This document shows, in pieces, positions 1 to 7,516 of a DNA stretch of 19,573 nt. Source of the stretch: an uncultured Bacilli bacterium (GTDB lineage Bacteria; Bacillota_I; Bacilli_A; RF39; UBA660); contig CALVVP010000008.1 of NCBI GenBank assembly GCA_944363895.1, positions 1 through 19,573 on the forward strand, read 5' to 3'. Position 1 is the first letter of the stretch, and each line of letters begins with the position of its first letter. The notes below the pieces were generated by a model, which searched no databases, had not been told where the DNA came from, and saw only the letters and a program-made list of their open reading frames with translations. A program made the position numbers and the translations under genes.

Positions 1-855
1 CCAGTTGTGTTAGAAGTGATACTGGCTATATTACTTATAGTACTACTATGACCAGATAAATTATCACTTCCATCTGTTACATTAATAGTAACATTAGTTG
101 TATACCAATCATTGCTTCCTAAAGTTCCGGTAAATGTCGCTGTTCCTGCTATCGGTAAGGTTTTATCTAATTGAAAACTTTGACATAAAGTATCACTACT
201 TCCTAAACTGTTACTTGTTAAAGCACATAAATATGATGTTCCTTCAGTGGTAATAAATTTAGTATTGTTACCTGTTTCCACTATTTCATTTGGTTCACAT
301 TCACTACTACTTATACAATACTTTATCTCACCATTGCCATTTAAGGTAACCGCGATATTTTCTTTCGCCCAGCCATTACTATTGATTAAACTTTCATCAT
401 AAGCAATATTTATAACTGGTTCTGTATCGGTTTGAACACATTCCATATCATATTCAAAGACATATTGATTATAATTTGTATCCCAATAATACCAGACACA
501 TCCTGATAATTCTTCATTGGTCACGGGATTTATAATTGAAGACGATAAAAAGCCCTTGCTTTGAATTTCGTTCAAATAAAGAGCTTGTTGTTCACTTGGA
601 TAACCAATATCATTTTCAATACTATAACGATAAGTGGCTTCTTCAATCGATTCAATCGTTCTTTCTAAAGATTTCTCCCGACTACTTTTAATCGAATTAT
701 CGATGATGGGAAAAGTAATTAAAGCAATGACCGCTAATATAATTAATACGCCTAATAATTCAATAAGCGTAAAACCAGAATTTAGTCTTATTTTATAAAG
801 ATTTTGCCCCCCCCCCAGGTTTGCGATTTGCTAATTTGATTTTATTTTTTCTCAT
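1..855 (-). CDS. Type IV pilin-like protein, frame broken by a G10 tract, 3' end outside window
   Basis: Read leftwards from the ATG at 855 (AGAGGT ribosome site 7 bases upstream), the first 13 codons give a Lys-rich leader (MRKNKIKLANRKP). They run into ten Gs (807-816), and the frame stops at TAA seven codons after the tract begins. Removing one G restores an open frame to the window edge: Q-N-L-Y-K-I-R-L-N-S, then the prepilin motif GFTLIELLG and a hydrophobic helix (VLIILAVIALITF). After the helix come about 230 residues with scattered Cys and an Ig-like stretch (WYTTNVTINVTDG). The motif is the processing site for a prepilin peptidase, so the product should be a cell-surface pseudopilin or minor pilin. 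The break is either an assembly/homopolymer error or real slipped-strand phase variation. Family assignment is strong; the function of the C-terminal part is unknown. Confidence 0.8.
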
Positions 856-880
856 TTTACATACCTCTATTTCTATATCA

Positions 881-909
881 ATTTTAACTTAAAATAAGTT
901 ATTAGTCAA
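881..909 (-). promoter_or_regulatory. Sigma-A promoter of the pilin-like gene
   Basis: TTGACT (904-909), a 17-base spacer and TAAAAT (881-886) on the minus strand lie about 25 bases upstream of the ATG at 855. The spacer contains the inverted repeat AACTTA-TTT-TAAGTT, which could be an operator. Confidence 0.7.
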
Positions 910-1016
910 GATGGAAAAAGCTATGATTTCTATATCTTAATAATAATTTTTAAATTCTATAATAAATTTTCCATAAAGCTATATTTAACCGTTACTGAAT
1001 AATTTAAATATCAATT

Positions 1017-1101
1017 TGGTGCATAGAAAGGGAGTCGAACCCTCACGAGAATATCTCACAAGCACCTCAAACTTGCGTGTCTACCATTCCACCACCTATG
1101 C
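1017..1101 (-). tRNA. tRNA-Leu (anticodon GAG)
   Basis: On the minus strand the acceptor arm starts GCATAGG and closes with TCTATGC, followed by discriminator A and an encoded CCA (1017-1019). The D-arm region GGTGGAATGGTAGACAC, an anticodon stem CAAGT/GCTTG around loop TTGAGGT, a long variable arm and the T-arm GGGTTCGACTCCC are all visible. The anticodon GAG and the long variable arm identify leucine. It lies 18 bases beyond the ABC permease gene, and I see no separate promoter, so it may rely on read-through or on a promoter I cannot recognise. Confidence 0.95.
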
Positions 1102-1105
1102 AATT

Positions 1106-1127
1106 AAAACTAGAATTATCTAGTTTT
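1106..1127. terminator. Bidirectional intrinsic terminator after the ABC permease gene
   Basis: The 9-bp stem AAAACTAGA/TCTAGTTTT (1106-1114 with 1119-1127) has a 4-base loop. The permease TAG stop lies in the stem. The T-tract is long only on the plus strand (to 1135); on the minus strand it is TTTTAATT, so read-through into the tRNA is possible. Confidence 0.65.
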
Positions 1128-2451
1128 TTTCTTTTAAAGCTTTAAACATCTTCTTCCACAAACCATTAGAAGAATAATTTAAAATACCTACTTTATAAAC
1201 TCTTAATCCATATTTGATTAAAACAAAGATAGTAACAGCCATTAATATAATCGAAATAATTACATCGATAACACTAAATTCTCCCATAACTAATAAAGAT
1301 GGACTTAAAATAGCTGATATAAATGGTATATAACCAAAGATATTAATTATAACAGACCCTTCAAAAGCGTCAGCCATCATCGCTAAATAATATCCTAATA
1401 AAACGATTAAAATAATCGGTGTTTGTAATTGTTGAAAATCCTCGGTATTAGTTGTAATACTAGCTAAAATACCGGCTACTAATGAATAACCAATAAAAGT
1501 TAAAATCATTAAAACTAATACTAAAGGAATGATATAAACTAACGAATCGACAAAACTTGGCGTAAATAGACTAGATAGCATACTAGTTAGCTGACCAGCT
1601 AAGTCACTAATTCCACTAACATCACCAAAGAATCCGCGTGATAAGAAACCTAAAACAGCATATAGTATCAATAATGCACCTTGAATTAAAATGAATAAAT
1701 TACCAGCAATACATTTACTGAAAAAATGAACTTGTGGTGAAACATTAGCAATAATTATTTCCATTCCTCTAGTTGTTTTTTCATCATTTATTTCCGCGCC
1801 AATCATTTGGACTAAGAAAATTACTAAAATGAAAAATGGTAAGATAAAGATTGGGAAAACTGTCGACATAATCATTTCCATATTTTCATCAGCAGAATCT
1901 TTACTTTCATCTAAAACTGTTCGATTAATATTTACACCAGAATTAATAATCGCAATTTCTTCTTCACTTATTTCAAATTTTTCCATTGCTAAATAAACTT
2001 TAACACTATTAGCGGCACTATTAATCATCGACATATCTAAAGCATCGACAAAATTATTACTAATTAATTCAACATTAAGAATATTTTCTTCATCTAAATC
2101 AAAAACTAAAGCAAGAGAATTACTTTCTTCTTCATTATTTTTAATCATTTCGATAATTTCTTCTTTCGAATTATCTGAATTAATTATTTCATAGTTATTT
2201 TCACTGTCATCAGTCAAATTAAAACTAGCATCAGCTGATGCCTTGAAAATCTCGAAAGCAACATCGGTGTTATCGATAATATAAATTTTAGTTTTTTGAT
2301 CAAAATCGCCACCAAAGAAATTAATGATGTGATCGATATTAGCTAACCCGATAATTACTAAAGCAATACATATATTAGCAATATAAAACCATTTAGTTTG
2401 GATTTTTCTTTTTAAACTGACCCCAATTAAAAACTTCAATTTATTTTTCAT
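1120..2451 (-). CDS. ABC-2 type permease (NatB/YhaP-like)
   Basis: This is the membrane half of an ABC exporter. It has one transmembrane helix near the N-terminus (WFYIANICIALVIIGLA), a soluble extracytoplasmic domain of about 150 residues rich in acidic residues, and then five or six helices from about residue 200 onward, including the ETTRGMEI-type cytoplasmic loop (EKTTRGMEIIIANVSP). This is the architecture of the NatB/YhaP family, whose members are linked to sodium or peptide export. I chose the ATG at 2451 because AGGTGAG lies 4 bases upstream; a GTG at 2460 is also open. It overlaps the ATPase gene by 11 bases, so the two are translationally coupled. The substrate cannot be read from the sequence. 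The C-terminus is short and basic. Confidence 0.85.
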   Translation of the reverse strand: MKNKLKFLIGVSLKRKIQTKWFYIANICIALVIIGLANIDHIINFFGGDFDQKTKIYIIDNTDVAFEIFKASADASFNLTDDSENNYEIINSDNSKEEIIEMIKNNEEESNSLALVFDLDEENILNVELISNNFVDALDMSMINSAANSVKVYLAMEKFEISEEEIAIINSGVNINRTVLDESKDSADENMEMIMSTVFPIFILPFFILVIFLVQMIGAEINDEKTTRGMEIIIANVSPQVHFFSKCIAGNLFILIQGALLILYAVLGFLSRGFFGDVSGISDLAGQLTSMLSSLFTPSFVDSLVYIIPLVLVLMILTFIGYSLVAGILASITTNTEDFQQLQTPIILIVLLGYYLAMMADAFEGSVIINIFGYIPFISAILSPSLLVMGEFSVIDVIISIILMAVTIFVLIKYGLRVYKVGILNYSSNGLWKKMFKALKEKN

Positions 2452-3340
2452 ATGACTCACCTACTTTAGCAACAAAAATTTCATTTAAGCTTGGCTCTTC
2501 AACCGAAAATTTAGTTATATTAGGACATTTACTAACATATTTAAACACATCTTGAACCACACTTTCATCAGTGATTTTAATCTCATATTCATCAGCTTTA
2601 TCAGTAATACCAATAACCCCTTTAATTTTATTAACTTTATCCGAATCGATATCGCCTTTAACTAAAATATTCTTTTTTCGATATTGTTTTTTTATTTTTT
2701 TCAATTCCCCTTCTAAAACTGATTTACCGTTTAAAAGCACTACTAGTTTTTTACAAAACAATTCAACATGTTCCATTCGATGAGAAGAAAAAATAATCAT
2801 ACTGCCATTTTCAGACATCTCGACAATTTGTCTTTTAAACAATTCCACATTAAATGGATCCAAACCACTAAATGGTTCATCTAAAATTAATAATTTAGGA
2901 TTATTAAGAATCGCCGTAATAAACTGGACTTTCTGTTGATTACCTTTCGATAATTCTTTTATTTTTTTATCAAGGTATTCTGGAATTTCAAATTTTTCTA
3001 ACAATTCTTTAGTTCTTTTAATGATATCTTCTTCTTTCATGCCTTTTAAAACACCATAATAAATACATTGTTCTTTAACGGTTAATTTAGTTAATAAACT
3101 TCTTTCTTCCGTTAAAAAACCAATCTCATCAGTTACATCATAATCAATCTTTTTACCATTTAAAGTAATCTTACCTTCTGTAATATCAAGAAGGCCCATA
3201 ATCATTCTAAAAGTAGTTGTTTTACCAGCACCATTTACTCCTAATAAACCAAATATTTCACCTGGTTTTACTTCAAATGATAAATTATCAACTGCTTTAA
3301 AATTGCCATAATATTTTGTAACATTTTCTACTTTCAACAT
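2441..3340 (-). CDS. ABC transporter ATP-binding protein (YhaQ/NatA-like)
   Basis: This is the ATPase partner of the downstream permease. It shows Walker A (GVNGAGKTT, near residue 34), a Q-loop region, the signature LSKGNQQKV, Walker B LLILDEP with the D-loop SGLDP, and the switch histidine in SSHRMEH. An accessory C-terminal domain of about 90 residues (from KKIKKQYRKK) is typical of ABC-2 exporters of the YhaQ group. The start is taken as ATG at 3340, which shares a base with the preceding stop (TAATG) and has GAGGTGG upstream; an upstream GTG at 3349 is less likely. Its position after rseP recalls the functional link between EcsAB and RasP in Bacillus subtilis, but this protein looks YhaQ-like rather than EcsA-like. 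Confidence 0.9.
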   Translation of the reverse strand: MLKVENVTKYYGNFKAVDNLSFEVKPGEIFGLLGVNGAGKTTTFRMIMGLLDITEGKITLNGKKIDYDVTDEIGFLTEERSLLTKLTVKEQCIYYGVLKGMKEEDIIKRTKELLEKFEIPEYLDKKIKELSKGNQQKVQFITAILNNPKLLILDEPFSGLDPFNVELFKRQIVEMSENGSMIIFSSHRMEHVELFCKKLVVLLNGKSVLEGELKKIKKQYRKKNILVKGDIDSDKVNKIKGVIGITDKADEYEIKITDESVVQDVFKYVSKCPNITKFSVEEPSLNEIFVAKVGESYEK

Positions 3341-3666
3341 TATAACCACCTCGAATTTTCTATTTTTGACAATTTATATTTCTCATAATCTTTATAAATT
3401 TTTAATAATTTTCTAATAACTTTATCATAATTATCATAGATTTCATCGTTTTTAAGATTAAAAACATTTTGAACATATTTATAAAAATCTTCTTTATCGG
3501 TATATAAATTCATTATTTCATCTAATTTTATTTTACTTTTTTCACTTTTAATATTAAAGACATATTCTTGATAATATTCAATTAATAATTTAGAAATAGT
3601 ATCACTTTCGACATATAAAAAATTAACTATTTTGTCATAATATTTACAACAATTAATTGTTATCAT
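3340..3666 (-). CDS. Small protein of unknown function between rseP and the ABC genes
   Basis: This encodes a 108-residue protein I do not recognise. It is predicted to be mostly helical, is rich in Lys, Tyr, Ile and Asp, and has no signal peptide or transmembrane helix. A Cys-Cys pair lies near the N-terminus (INCCKYYDK), and the end is tryptophan-containing (ENSRWL). It overlaps rseP by 4 bases (ATGA) and the ATPase gene by one base (TAATG), so it is certainly translated as part of this operon if the operon is expressed. The tight coupling on both sides argues for a real gene and suggests an accessory role for the ABC transporter or the protease. That role is an inference from position only. 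Confidence 0.75.
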   Translation of the reverse strand: MITINCCKYYDKIVNFLYVESDTISKLLIEYYQEYVFNIKSEKSKIKLDEIMNLYTDKEDFYKYVQNVFNLKNDEIYDNYDKVIRKLLKIYKDYEKYKLSKIENSRWL

Positions 3667-4703
3667 TTAATAATAAACCGAACAATATCATTATAAGTTA
3701 CGACCACCATCAAAATCATCAGTAATACTAATCCAACCGCATGAATTGCATTTTCTACCTTTGGTTGCATTGGTTTTCTTCTAATTTTTTCGATTATCAA
3801 GAATAAAATTCTCCCACCGTCAAAAGCTGGAATAGGTAATAAATTAATAAAACCCACATTAATACTTAATAAACTAGTTAACGAAATAAGGCTTAATATA
3901 CCAGCAGCAGCTGATTGGTCGACAATATTATAAATACCGACTGGTCCTGATAGATTAGTTAAACTAAGTTTCCCGGTAAATAGATAAGCAAAAGTAACAA
4001 CCATCTGTTCAATTAAACTTAAAAACTTTGTAAACGCATAGGCAATTGCTTCAAAAAATCCCTTTTCCACACTGCCATCTAAAGCAAAATTATACTGATA
4101 AGTTACACCTTGCTCCGTTTCAATTTCTTGCGGTGTAATTGTAATCGTTTTTACCTCATCATCCCTTAATACTTCTAGTTCGATCGGGTTACCATAATTT
4201 ATTTGGTATTCGATCATCAATCGATCGATAGTATTAATTTTAACGCCGTTTAAACGAATAATCTCATCGCCAACTCTAAGACCCGCAGCATAACTCACCC
4301 CATCATTGGGTACACTAGCTACTAATGGTTTATTATTAGGATTACCATTAATTAATCCGATAATAAACAATAAGATTATCGCAAAAATAAAATTAAACAT
4401 TACTCCTGCAACCATCGTTGAAAATTTTTGCATCCAAGTTTTAGATTGTAATTTTTTTTCTTTAGGGACATTTTCATCATCTAAAACATCTTCTCCGGCC
4501 ATCGCACAAAAGCCACCAATTGGAAATAATCTAATTCCATATTCCGTTTCATCGTTTTTTCTTTTAAATTTAAATATTCTTGGACCCATGCCAATACAAA
4601 ATTCATAAACATAAATCCCAGCTTTCTTAGCAAAGATAAAATGGCCTAATTCATGAACAAAAATCGTCACACTAAGAATTATTATAAAATATATAAATGT
4701 CAT
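3663..4703 (-). CDS. rseP: Site-2 zinc metalloprotease RseP/RasP
   Basis: This is an intramembrane protease that makes the second cut in regulated proteolysis of membrane proteins such as anti-sigma factors and signal-peptide remnants. The first helix carries the zinc motif HELGH (His17, Glu18, His21). A PDZ domain lies at about 125-195. The third metal-ligand region reads NLLPIPAFDGG (Asn287 to Gly297), where Asp295 is the expected ligand. The length of 346 residues is usual for single-PDZ Bacilli proteins. The start ATG has AAAGGAG 6 bases upstream and lies 10 bases after cdsA. In many Bacilli dxr lies between cdsA and this gene; here it is absent. The RsgI-like anti-sigma factor encoded at 16407 is a plausible substrate. 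Confidence 0.95.
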   Translation of the reverse strand: MTFIYFIIILSVTIFVHELGHFIFAKKAGIYVYEFCIGMGPRIFKFKRKNDETEYGIRLFPIGGFCAMAGEDVLDDENVPKEKKLQSKTWMQKFSTMVAGVMFNFIFAIILLFIIGLINGNPNNKPLVASVPNDGVSYAAGLRVGDEIIRLNGVKINTIDRLMIEYQINYGNPIELEVLRDDEVKTITITPQEIETEQGVTYQYNFALDGSVEKGFFEAIAYAFTKFLSLIEQMVVTFAYLFTGKLSLTNLSGPVGIYNIVDQSAAAGILSLISLTSLLSINVGFINLLPIPAFDGGRILFLIIEKIRRKPMQPKVENAIHAVGLVLLMILMVVVTYNDIVRFIIK

Positions 4704-4713
4704 ATAAGCTCCT

Positions 4714-5502
4714 TTACATTAAAAAATTAATGAAATAAACTAGCGCCAACGCGATAAAAATAACACTATCAAAACGATCTAAAACCCCGCCATGGCCAGG
4801 CATCAAATTAGAAAAATCTTTAACTTTATAATACCTTTTAATTAAAGAGAAAAATAAATCTCCTAATTGACCAATTATCGATAAAAATAATGTTATAAAA
4901 AAAATTAAAAACAAATTAACATCTTGATTGATAAAAAACAAATAAAACAAAACACTAATTAAAACCCCAAAGAATGTTCCGCCGAAACAACCTTCCCAAG
5001 ATTTATTGGGTGATATTTCATTTATTTTACTTTTACCAAATAAAGTCCCAATCGAATGCGCAAAAGTATCCGTCATAATGGCAATCAAAAGAACATAAAT
5101 AAAATATTTTAGACTCATATTCCTTAAAATAATCAAACAAGAAAAAGCTGTACTTAAAAAAACAGTTACCCCAATTAAATAAAAACCTTTTTCAATATTA
5201 AATTTACTTTGATGTCGAATTAAAGCTAAAGCACCATAGATTAATAAAATCACACTTAAAACTTTAAAATCTAATAAATTATCCAAACTAGTTTTAGTGA
5301 TACTAGTACCAATTAAGAATAAAAAACAAATAAAACTAACTAATCTTACCCAATAATCATCTTTAATTATTAAATCCAAGATTTCTTTAAAACCTAATAA
5401 AGCAATTAAGATAGCTAAAATATAAAATGGAATTCCTCCAACATAAACTAAAGGTAATGATATAATTAACGCAATAATTGCACTAATTATCCTTTTTTTC
5501 AT
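4714..5502 (-). CDS. cdsA: Phosphatidate cytidylyltransferase
   Basis: The enzyme makes CDP-diacylglycerol from CTP and phosphatidic acid for phospholipid synthesis. The protein is an integral membrane protein with about eight helices. Near the C-terminus it has the family signature (NLMPGHGGVLDRFDSVIF, equivalent to the K-D-x(n)-G-H-G-G-x-x-D-R-x-D pattern). An earlier segment, ISPNKSWEGCFGG, matches the conserved S-P-x-K-S/T-x-E-G. I placed the start at the ATG at 5502 because GGGGGG lies 7 bases upstream inside the end of uppS; an upstream ATG at 5529 would give nine extra residues but has no ribosome site. Its first 20 bases overlap uppS. Confidence 0.93.
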   Translation of the reverse strand: MKKRIISAIIALIISLPLVYVGGIPFYILAILIALLGFKEILDLIIKDDYWVRLVSFICFLFLIGTSITKTSLDNLLDFKVLSVILLIYGALALIRHQSKFNIEKGFYLIGVTVFLSTAFSCLIILRNMSLKYFIYVLLIAIMTDTFAHSIGTLFGKSKINEISPNKSWEGCFGGTFFGVLISVLFYLFFINQDVNLFLIFFITLFLSIIGQLGDLFFSLIKRYYKVKDFSNLMPGHGGVLDRFDSVIFIALALVYFINFLM

Positions 5503-6199
5503 AATTAATCCCCCCAAAACGGCGATCACGATTATTATAAGAATCTAAAGCTAAATCAAATTCTTTTTCATTAAAATCCGGGAAAAAAGTATTGGTAAAA
5601 TAAAATTCTGCATAAGCCGCTTGCCATAACATAAAATTACTTAATCGCAACTCGCCACCAGTTCTAATTAATAAATCTAAACTTGGTAAATCATTATATA
5701 AATATTGATTAAATAAATCTTCATCTAATTCATCGATATTTATTTTACCATTATTGCTATCATTTACTATTTTTTTACAAGCATCGATAATTTCCGCATG
5801 AGAACCATAATTTATACAAAAATTTAAAATTCCCTTTTGATTATCTTTAGTTTTAATTGTAATTTCATCGATAATATCCAATATTTCCTGTCTTAAAGGT
5901 TCTCTTCTTCCAGAAAAAACAATTCTAATTCCTTGTTTACTGAAAGTTTTAAAATCTTTCTTAAATTTTTTAACGAATAAATCCATCAAATAATTTACTT
6001 CTTCTGCACTTCGTTTAAAATTTTCTGTCGAAAAAACATATAAACTAAGAACTTTAATTCCTTTATCAAAAATATATTGACATAAATTATCTAAGTTTTT
6101 TACCCCCGCTAAATGTCCTTCACTTCTACTTTTACCACGTTTAGTAGCCCAACGTCCATTACCATCAACGATAATTCCTACATGATTAGGTATCTTCAT
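5483..6199 (-). CDS. uppS: Isoprenyl (undecaprenyl) diphosphate synthase
   Basis: A cis-prenyltransferase that elongates farnesyl diphosphate with isopentenyl diphosphate to make the C55 carrier for peptidoglycan and wall polymers. The catalytic Asp12 lies in VDGNGRWA, followed by basic residues and SEGHLAGVKN. The C-terminal block SLDLLIRTGGELRLSNF...WQAAYAEFYFT is diagnostic. The 238-residue length is normal. The ATG at 6199 is directly preceded by an in-frame TGA, so it is the first possible start. No good ribosome site lies at the usual distance: AAAGGG is some 30 bases upstream with a small hairpin in between. It is the first gene of the operon running down to the ABC permease. Confidence 0.95.
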   Translation of the reverse strand: MKIPNHVGIIVDGNGRWATKRGKSRSEGHLAGVKNLDNLCQYIFDKGIKVLSLYVFSTENFKRSAEEVNYLMDLFVKKFKKDFKTFSKQGIRIVFSGRREPLRQEILDIIDEITIKTKDNQKGILNFCINYGSHAEIIDACKKIVNDSNNGKINIDELDEDLFNQYLYNDLPSLDLLIRTGGELRLSNFMLWQAAYAEFYFTNTFFPDFNEKEFDLALDSYNNRDRRFGGINYEKKDN

Positions 6200-6213
6200 T
6201 CAAATCACATATA

Positions 6214-6230
6214 ATCAATCTTAGATTGAT
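6214..6230 (-). other. Leader hairpin between a distant ribosome site and the uppS start
   Basis: The minus-strand leader of uppS contains ATCAATC-TAA-GATTGAT, a 7-bp perfect inverted repeat, directly after AAAGGG and about 14 bases before the ATG. It may bring the ribosome site closer or regulate initiation. The role is inferred. Confidence 0.45.
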
Positions 6231-6279
6231 CCCTTTCTATATTTTTTTGATTTATTATCTAATAAATCACCTATTTAAT

Positions 6280-6308
6280 ATTATAATATAAATAAGCCTT
6301 TAATACAA
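6280..6308 (-). promoter_or_regulatory. Sigma-A promoter of the uppS-cdsA-rseP operon
   Basis: On the minus strand TTGTAT (6303-6308), a 17-base spacer and a perfect TATAAT (6280-6285) lie 80 bases upstream of uppS. It starts immediately after the khpA terminator. Confidence 0.8.
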
Positions 6309-6309
6309 G

Positions 6310-6333
6310 AAAAAAAGAAGATAAATTCTTCTT
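6310..6333 (-). terminator. Intrinsic terminator of rpsP-khpA
   Basis: The minus-strand stem AAGAAGA/TCTTCTT (6327-6333 with 6315-6321) has a 5-base loop and is followed by a run of Ts. The khpA stop codon overlaps the first bases of the stem. Confidence 0.75.
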
Positions 6334-6577
6334 AAAACGAATCAATATTAATTTTAACTTTTTTCAAACCATTAGCATAAGCTGCCGCTTGGACGATTGT
6401 TCTAATCGCATTAGCAATAATCCCTTTTTTACCAATGACACTACCGATAATACTATCATCAACTAAAACTTGAATGGTAATATATTCTTCATCATCTTCA
6501 AATTGTTTAATTGCTACCATATCCGGATCAGTAACAACACTTTTAACTAAAAATTCCGTCAACTCTACTAAATTCAT
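6332..6577 (-). CDS. khpA: KH-domain RNA-binding protein KhpA
   Basis: This encodes an 81-residue single KH-domain protein with the GxxG loop in VIGKKGIIANAIR. KhpA (YlqC) binds RNA together with KhpB and affects cell division and small-RNA biology in Firmicutes. It lies 2 bases after rpsP, the same neighbour as in Bacillus. The usual next genes rimM and trmD are missing; a terminator follows directly. Confidence 0.93.
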   Translation of the reverse strand: MNLVELTEFLVKSVVTDPDMVAIKQFEDDEEYITIQVLVDDSIIGSVIGKKGIIANAIRTIVQAAAYANGLKKVKINIDSF

Positions 6578-6579
6578 AA

Positions 6580-6858
6580 TTATTTATCCTTTTTCGTTTT
6601 TGATTCGTGGAATTTTTGCATAATTCCTTGTTGTTTAAATAAGCCTCTAACCGTATCGGTCGGAATAGCGCCATTATTTAACCATTTTTGCGCTAATTCA
6701 GCATCAATTTTAATCTCAACTGGTTCAGTAATTGGATTATAATAACCAATTTCTTCGATAACTTTACCATCTCTTGGACTTCTTGAATCAGCCGCTACAA
6801 TTCGATAAAACGGTCTTTTCTTAGCTCCCATTCTTTTTAATCTTAATTTAACAGCCAT
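6580..6858 (-). CDS. rpsP: 30S ribosomal protein S16
   Basis: The N-terminus (AVKLRLKRMGAKKRPFYRIV) and the sequence DSRSPRDGKVIEEIGYYNP are the textbook S16 signature. The 92-residue length is typical. S16 binds 16S rRNA in the body of the small subunit. The start has AAGGAGTGATTAAC upstream, and the promoter at 6885-6913 gives a short leader of about 20 bases. It is cotranscribed with khpA. Confidence 0.98.
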   Translation of the reverse strand: MAVKLRLKRMGAKKRPFYRIVAADSRSPRDGKVIEEIGYYNPITEPVEIKIDAELAQKWLNNGAIPTDTVRGLFKQQGIMQKFHESKTKKDK

Positions 6859-6884
6859 TTGTTAATCACTCCTTTTCTTGCTTA

Positions 6885-6913
6885 ATTATAGCATAGCAAA
6901 TAAAAAGTGTCAA
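6885..6913 (-). promoter_or_regulatory. Consensus sigma-A promoter of rpsP-khpA
   Basis: On the minus strand a perfect TTGACA (6908-6913), 17-base spacer and perfect TATAAT (6885-6890). The -35 box is part of the 3' arm of the cotE terminator hairpin. Confidence 0.9.
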
Positions 6914-6934
6914 CTATTTTTGGTTGACACTTTT
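6903..6934 (-). terminator. Intrinsic terminator of cotE, sharing sequence with the rpsP promoter
   Basis: A 12-bp stem AAAAGTGTCAAC/GTTGACACTTTT (6923-6934 with 6903-6914, minus sense) has an 8-base loop and a T-rich tail. The cotE stop codon begins at the stem base, and the 3' arm contains the -35 box TTGACA. Confidence 0.85.
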
Positions 6935-7466
6935 ATTTTATGTAATTTTCATCAACTTTATTAATATCTTCTAAATCTTCATCCGTGACATCATCATCGA
7001 TTTCTTCCCATGGTTCCTCATCTTCTTCAATCGCAATTTTAACTTTAGTTTCACCTACTATTTCGACTCCTAATTCTTTTTCGATATCAAAAGAAATTTG
7101 TTTATTATCTAATATATTAACGCCTAAACAAGTTGGTTGACTTAAGGTTCTAACGATAATATCCGTTTCACTACTTAAATCAGCATTTTCTTTTAATTTG
7201 ACATTGAATAAATCATTATATTCGATTTTTTGATTAACGACAGTTGTTTTGGAATCGTTTTCATAAGAATACCAAATATTGACATCGAAAGATCCGTCGA
7301 CACCAATCTTATCACCAGATTTATATCCTTTGAATTTATGATTAATTACCCAACATCCCAAAATCGTCGTCGGTTGATCACTAGTAGTTATTTTATAGTT
7401 GTTTTTAAAATATTTTTTACCTTTCCCAATAACGGCTTTCGTGACGATTTCTTTATATAAAGCCAT
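6933..7466 (-). CDS. cotE: Outer spore coat morphogenetic protein CotE
   Basis: CotE directs assembly of the outer spore coat around the forespore in the mother cell. The protein has 177 residues, close to the 181 of Bacillus subtilis, and matches it along the whole length as I remember that sequence: LYKEIVTKAVIGKGKKY at the start, TTILGCWVINHKFKG, the FDVNIWYSY block, QPTCLGV, EVVGETKV-like IVGETKVKIAIEE, and the acidic end EEPWEEIDDD...EDLEDIN. The start ATG has AGAGGTGATAAT upstream. A mother-cell sigma-E-like -10 (CATATATT) lies at 7486-7493. It sits between metK and rpsP with terminators on both sides, so it is a single-gene unit. This is one of the clearest signs that the organism forms spores. 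Confidence 0.93.
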   Translation of the reverse strand: MALYKEIVTKAVIGKGKKYFKNNYKITTSDQPTTILGCWVINHKFKGYKSGDKIGVDGSFDVNIWYSYENDSKTTVVNQKIEYNDLFNVKLKENADLSSETDIIVRTLSQPTCLGVNILDNKQISFDIEKELGVEIVGETKVKIAIEEDEEPWEEIDDDVTDEDLEDINKVDENYIK

Positions 7467-7485
7467 ATTATCACCTCTCTAGTTT

Positions 7486-7493
7486 AATATATG
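7486..7493 (-). promoter_or_regulatory. Possible sigma-E type -10 element of cotE
   Basis: CATATATT on the minus strand resembles the sigma-E -10 consensus and lies about 20 bases before the cotE ATG. I cannot find a convincing matching -35, so this is only a candidate. Confidence 0.3.
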
Positions 7494-7516
7494 CGATTAT
7501 TAGTCTTTTGTACATG

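Noticed and set aside
911..974. Inverted repeat ATGGAAAA/TTTTCCAT between the pilin promoter and the tRNA
   Set aside because: The arms are only 8 bp and 48 bases apart in AT-rich DNA, with no T-tract; chance is a sufficient explanation.
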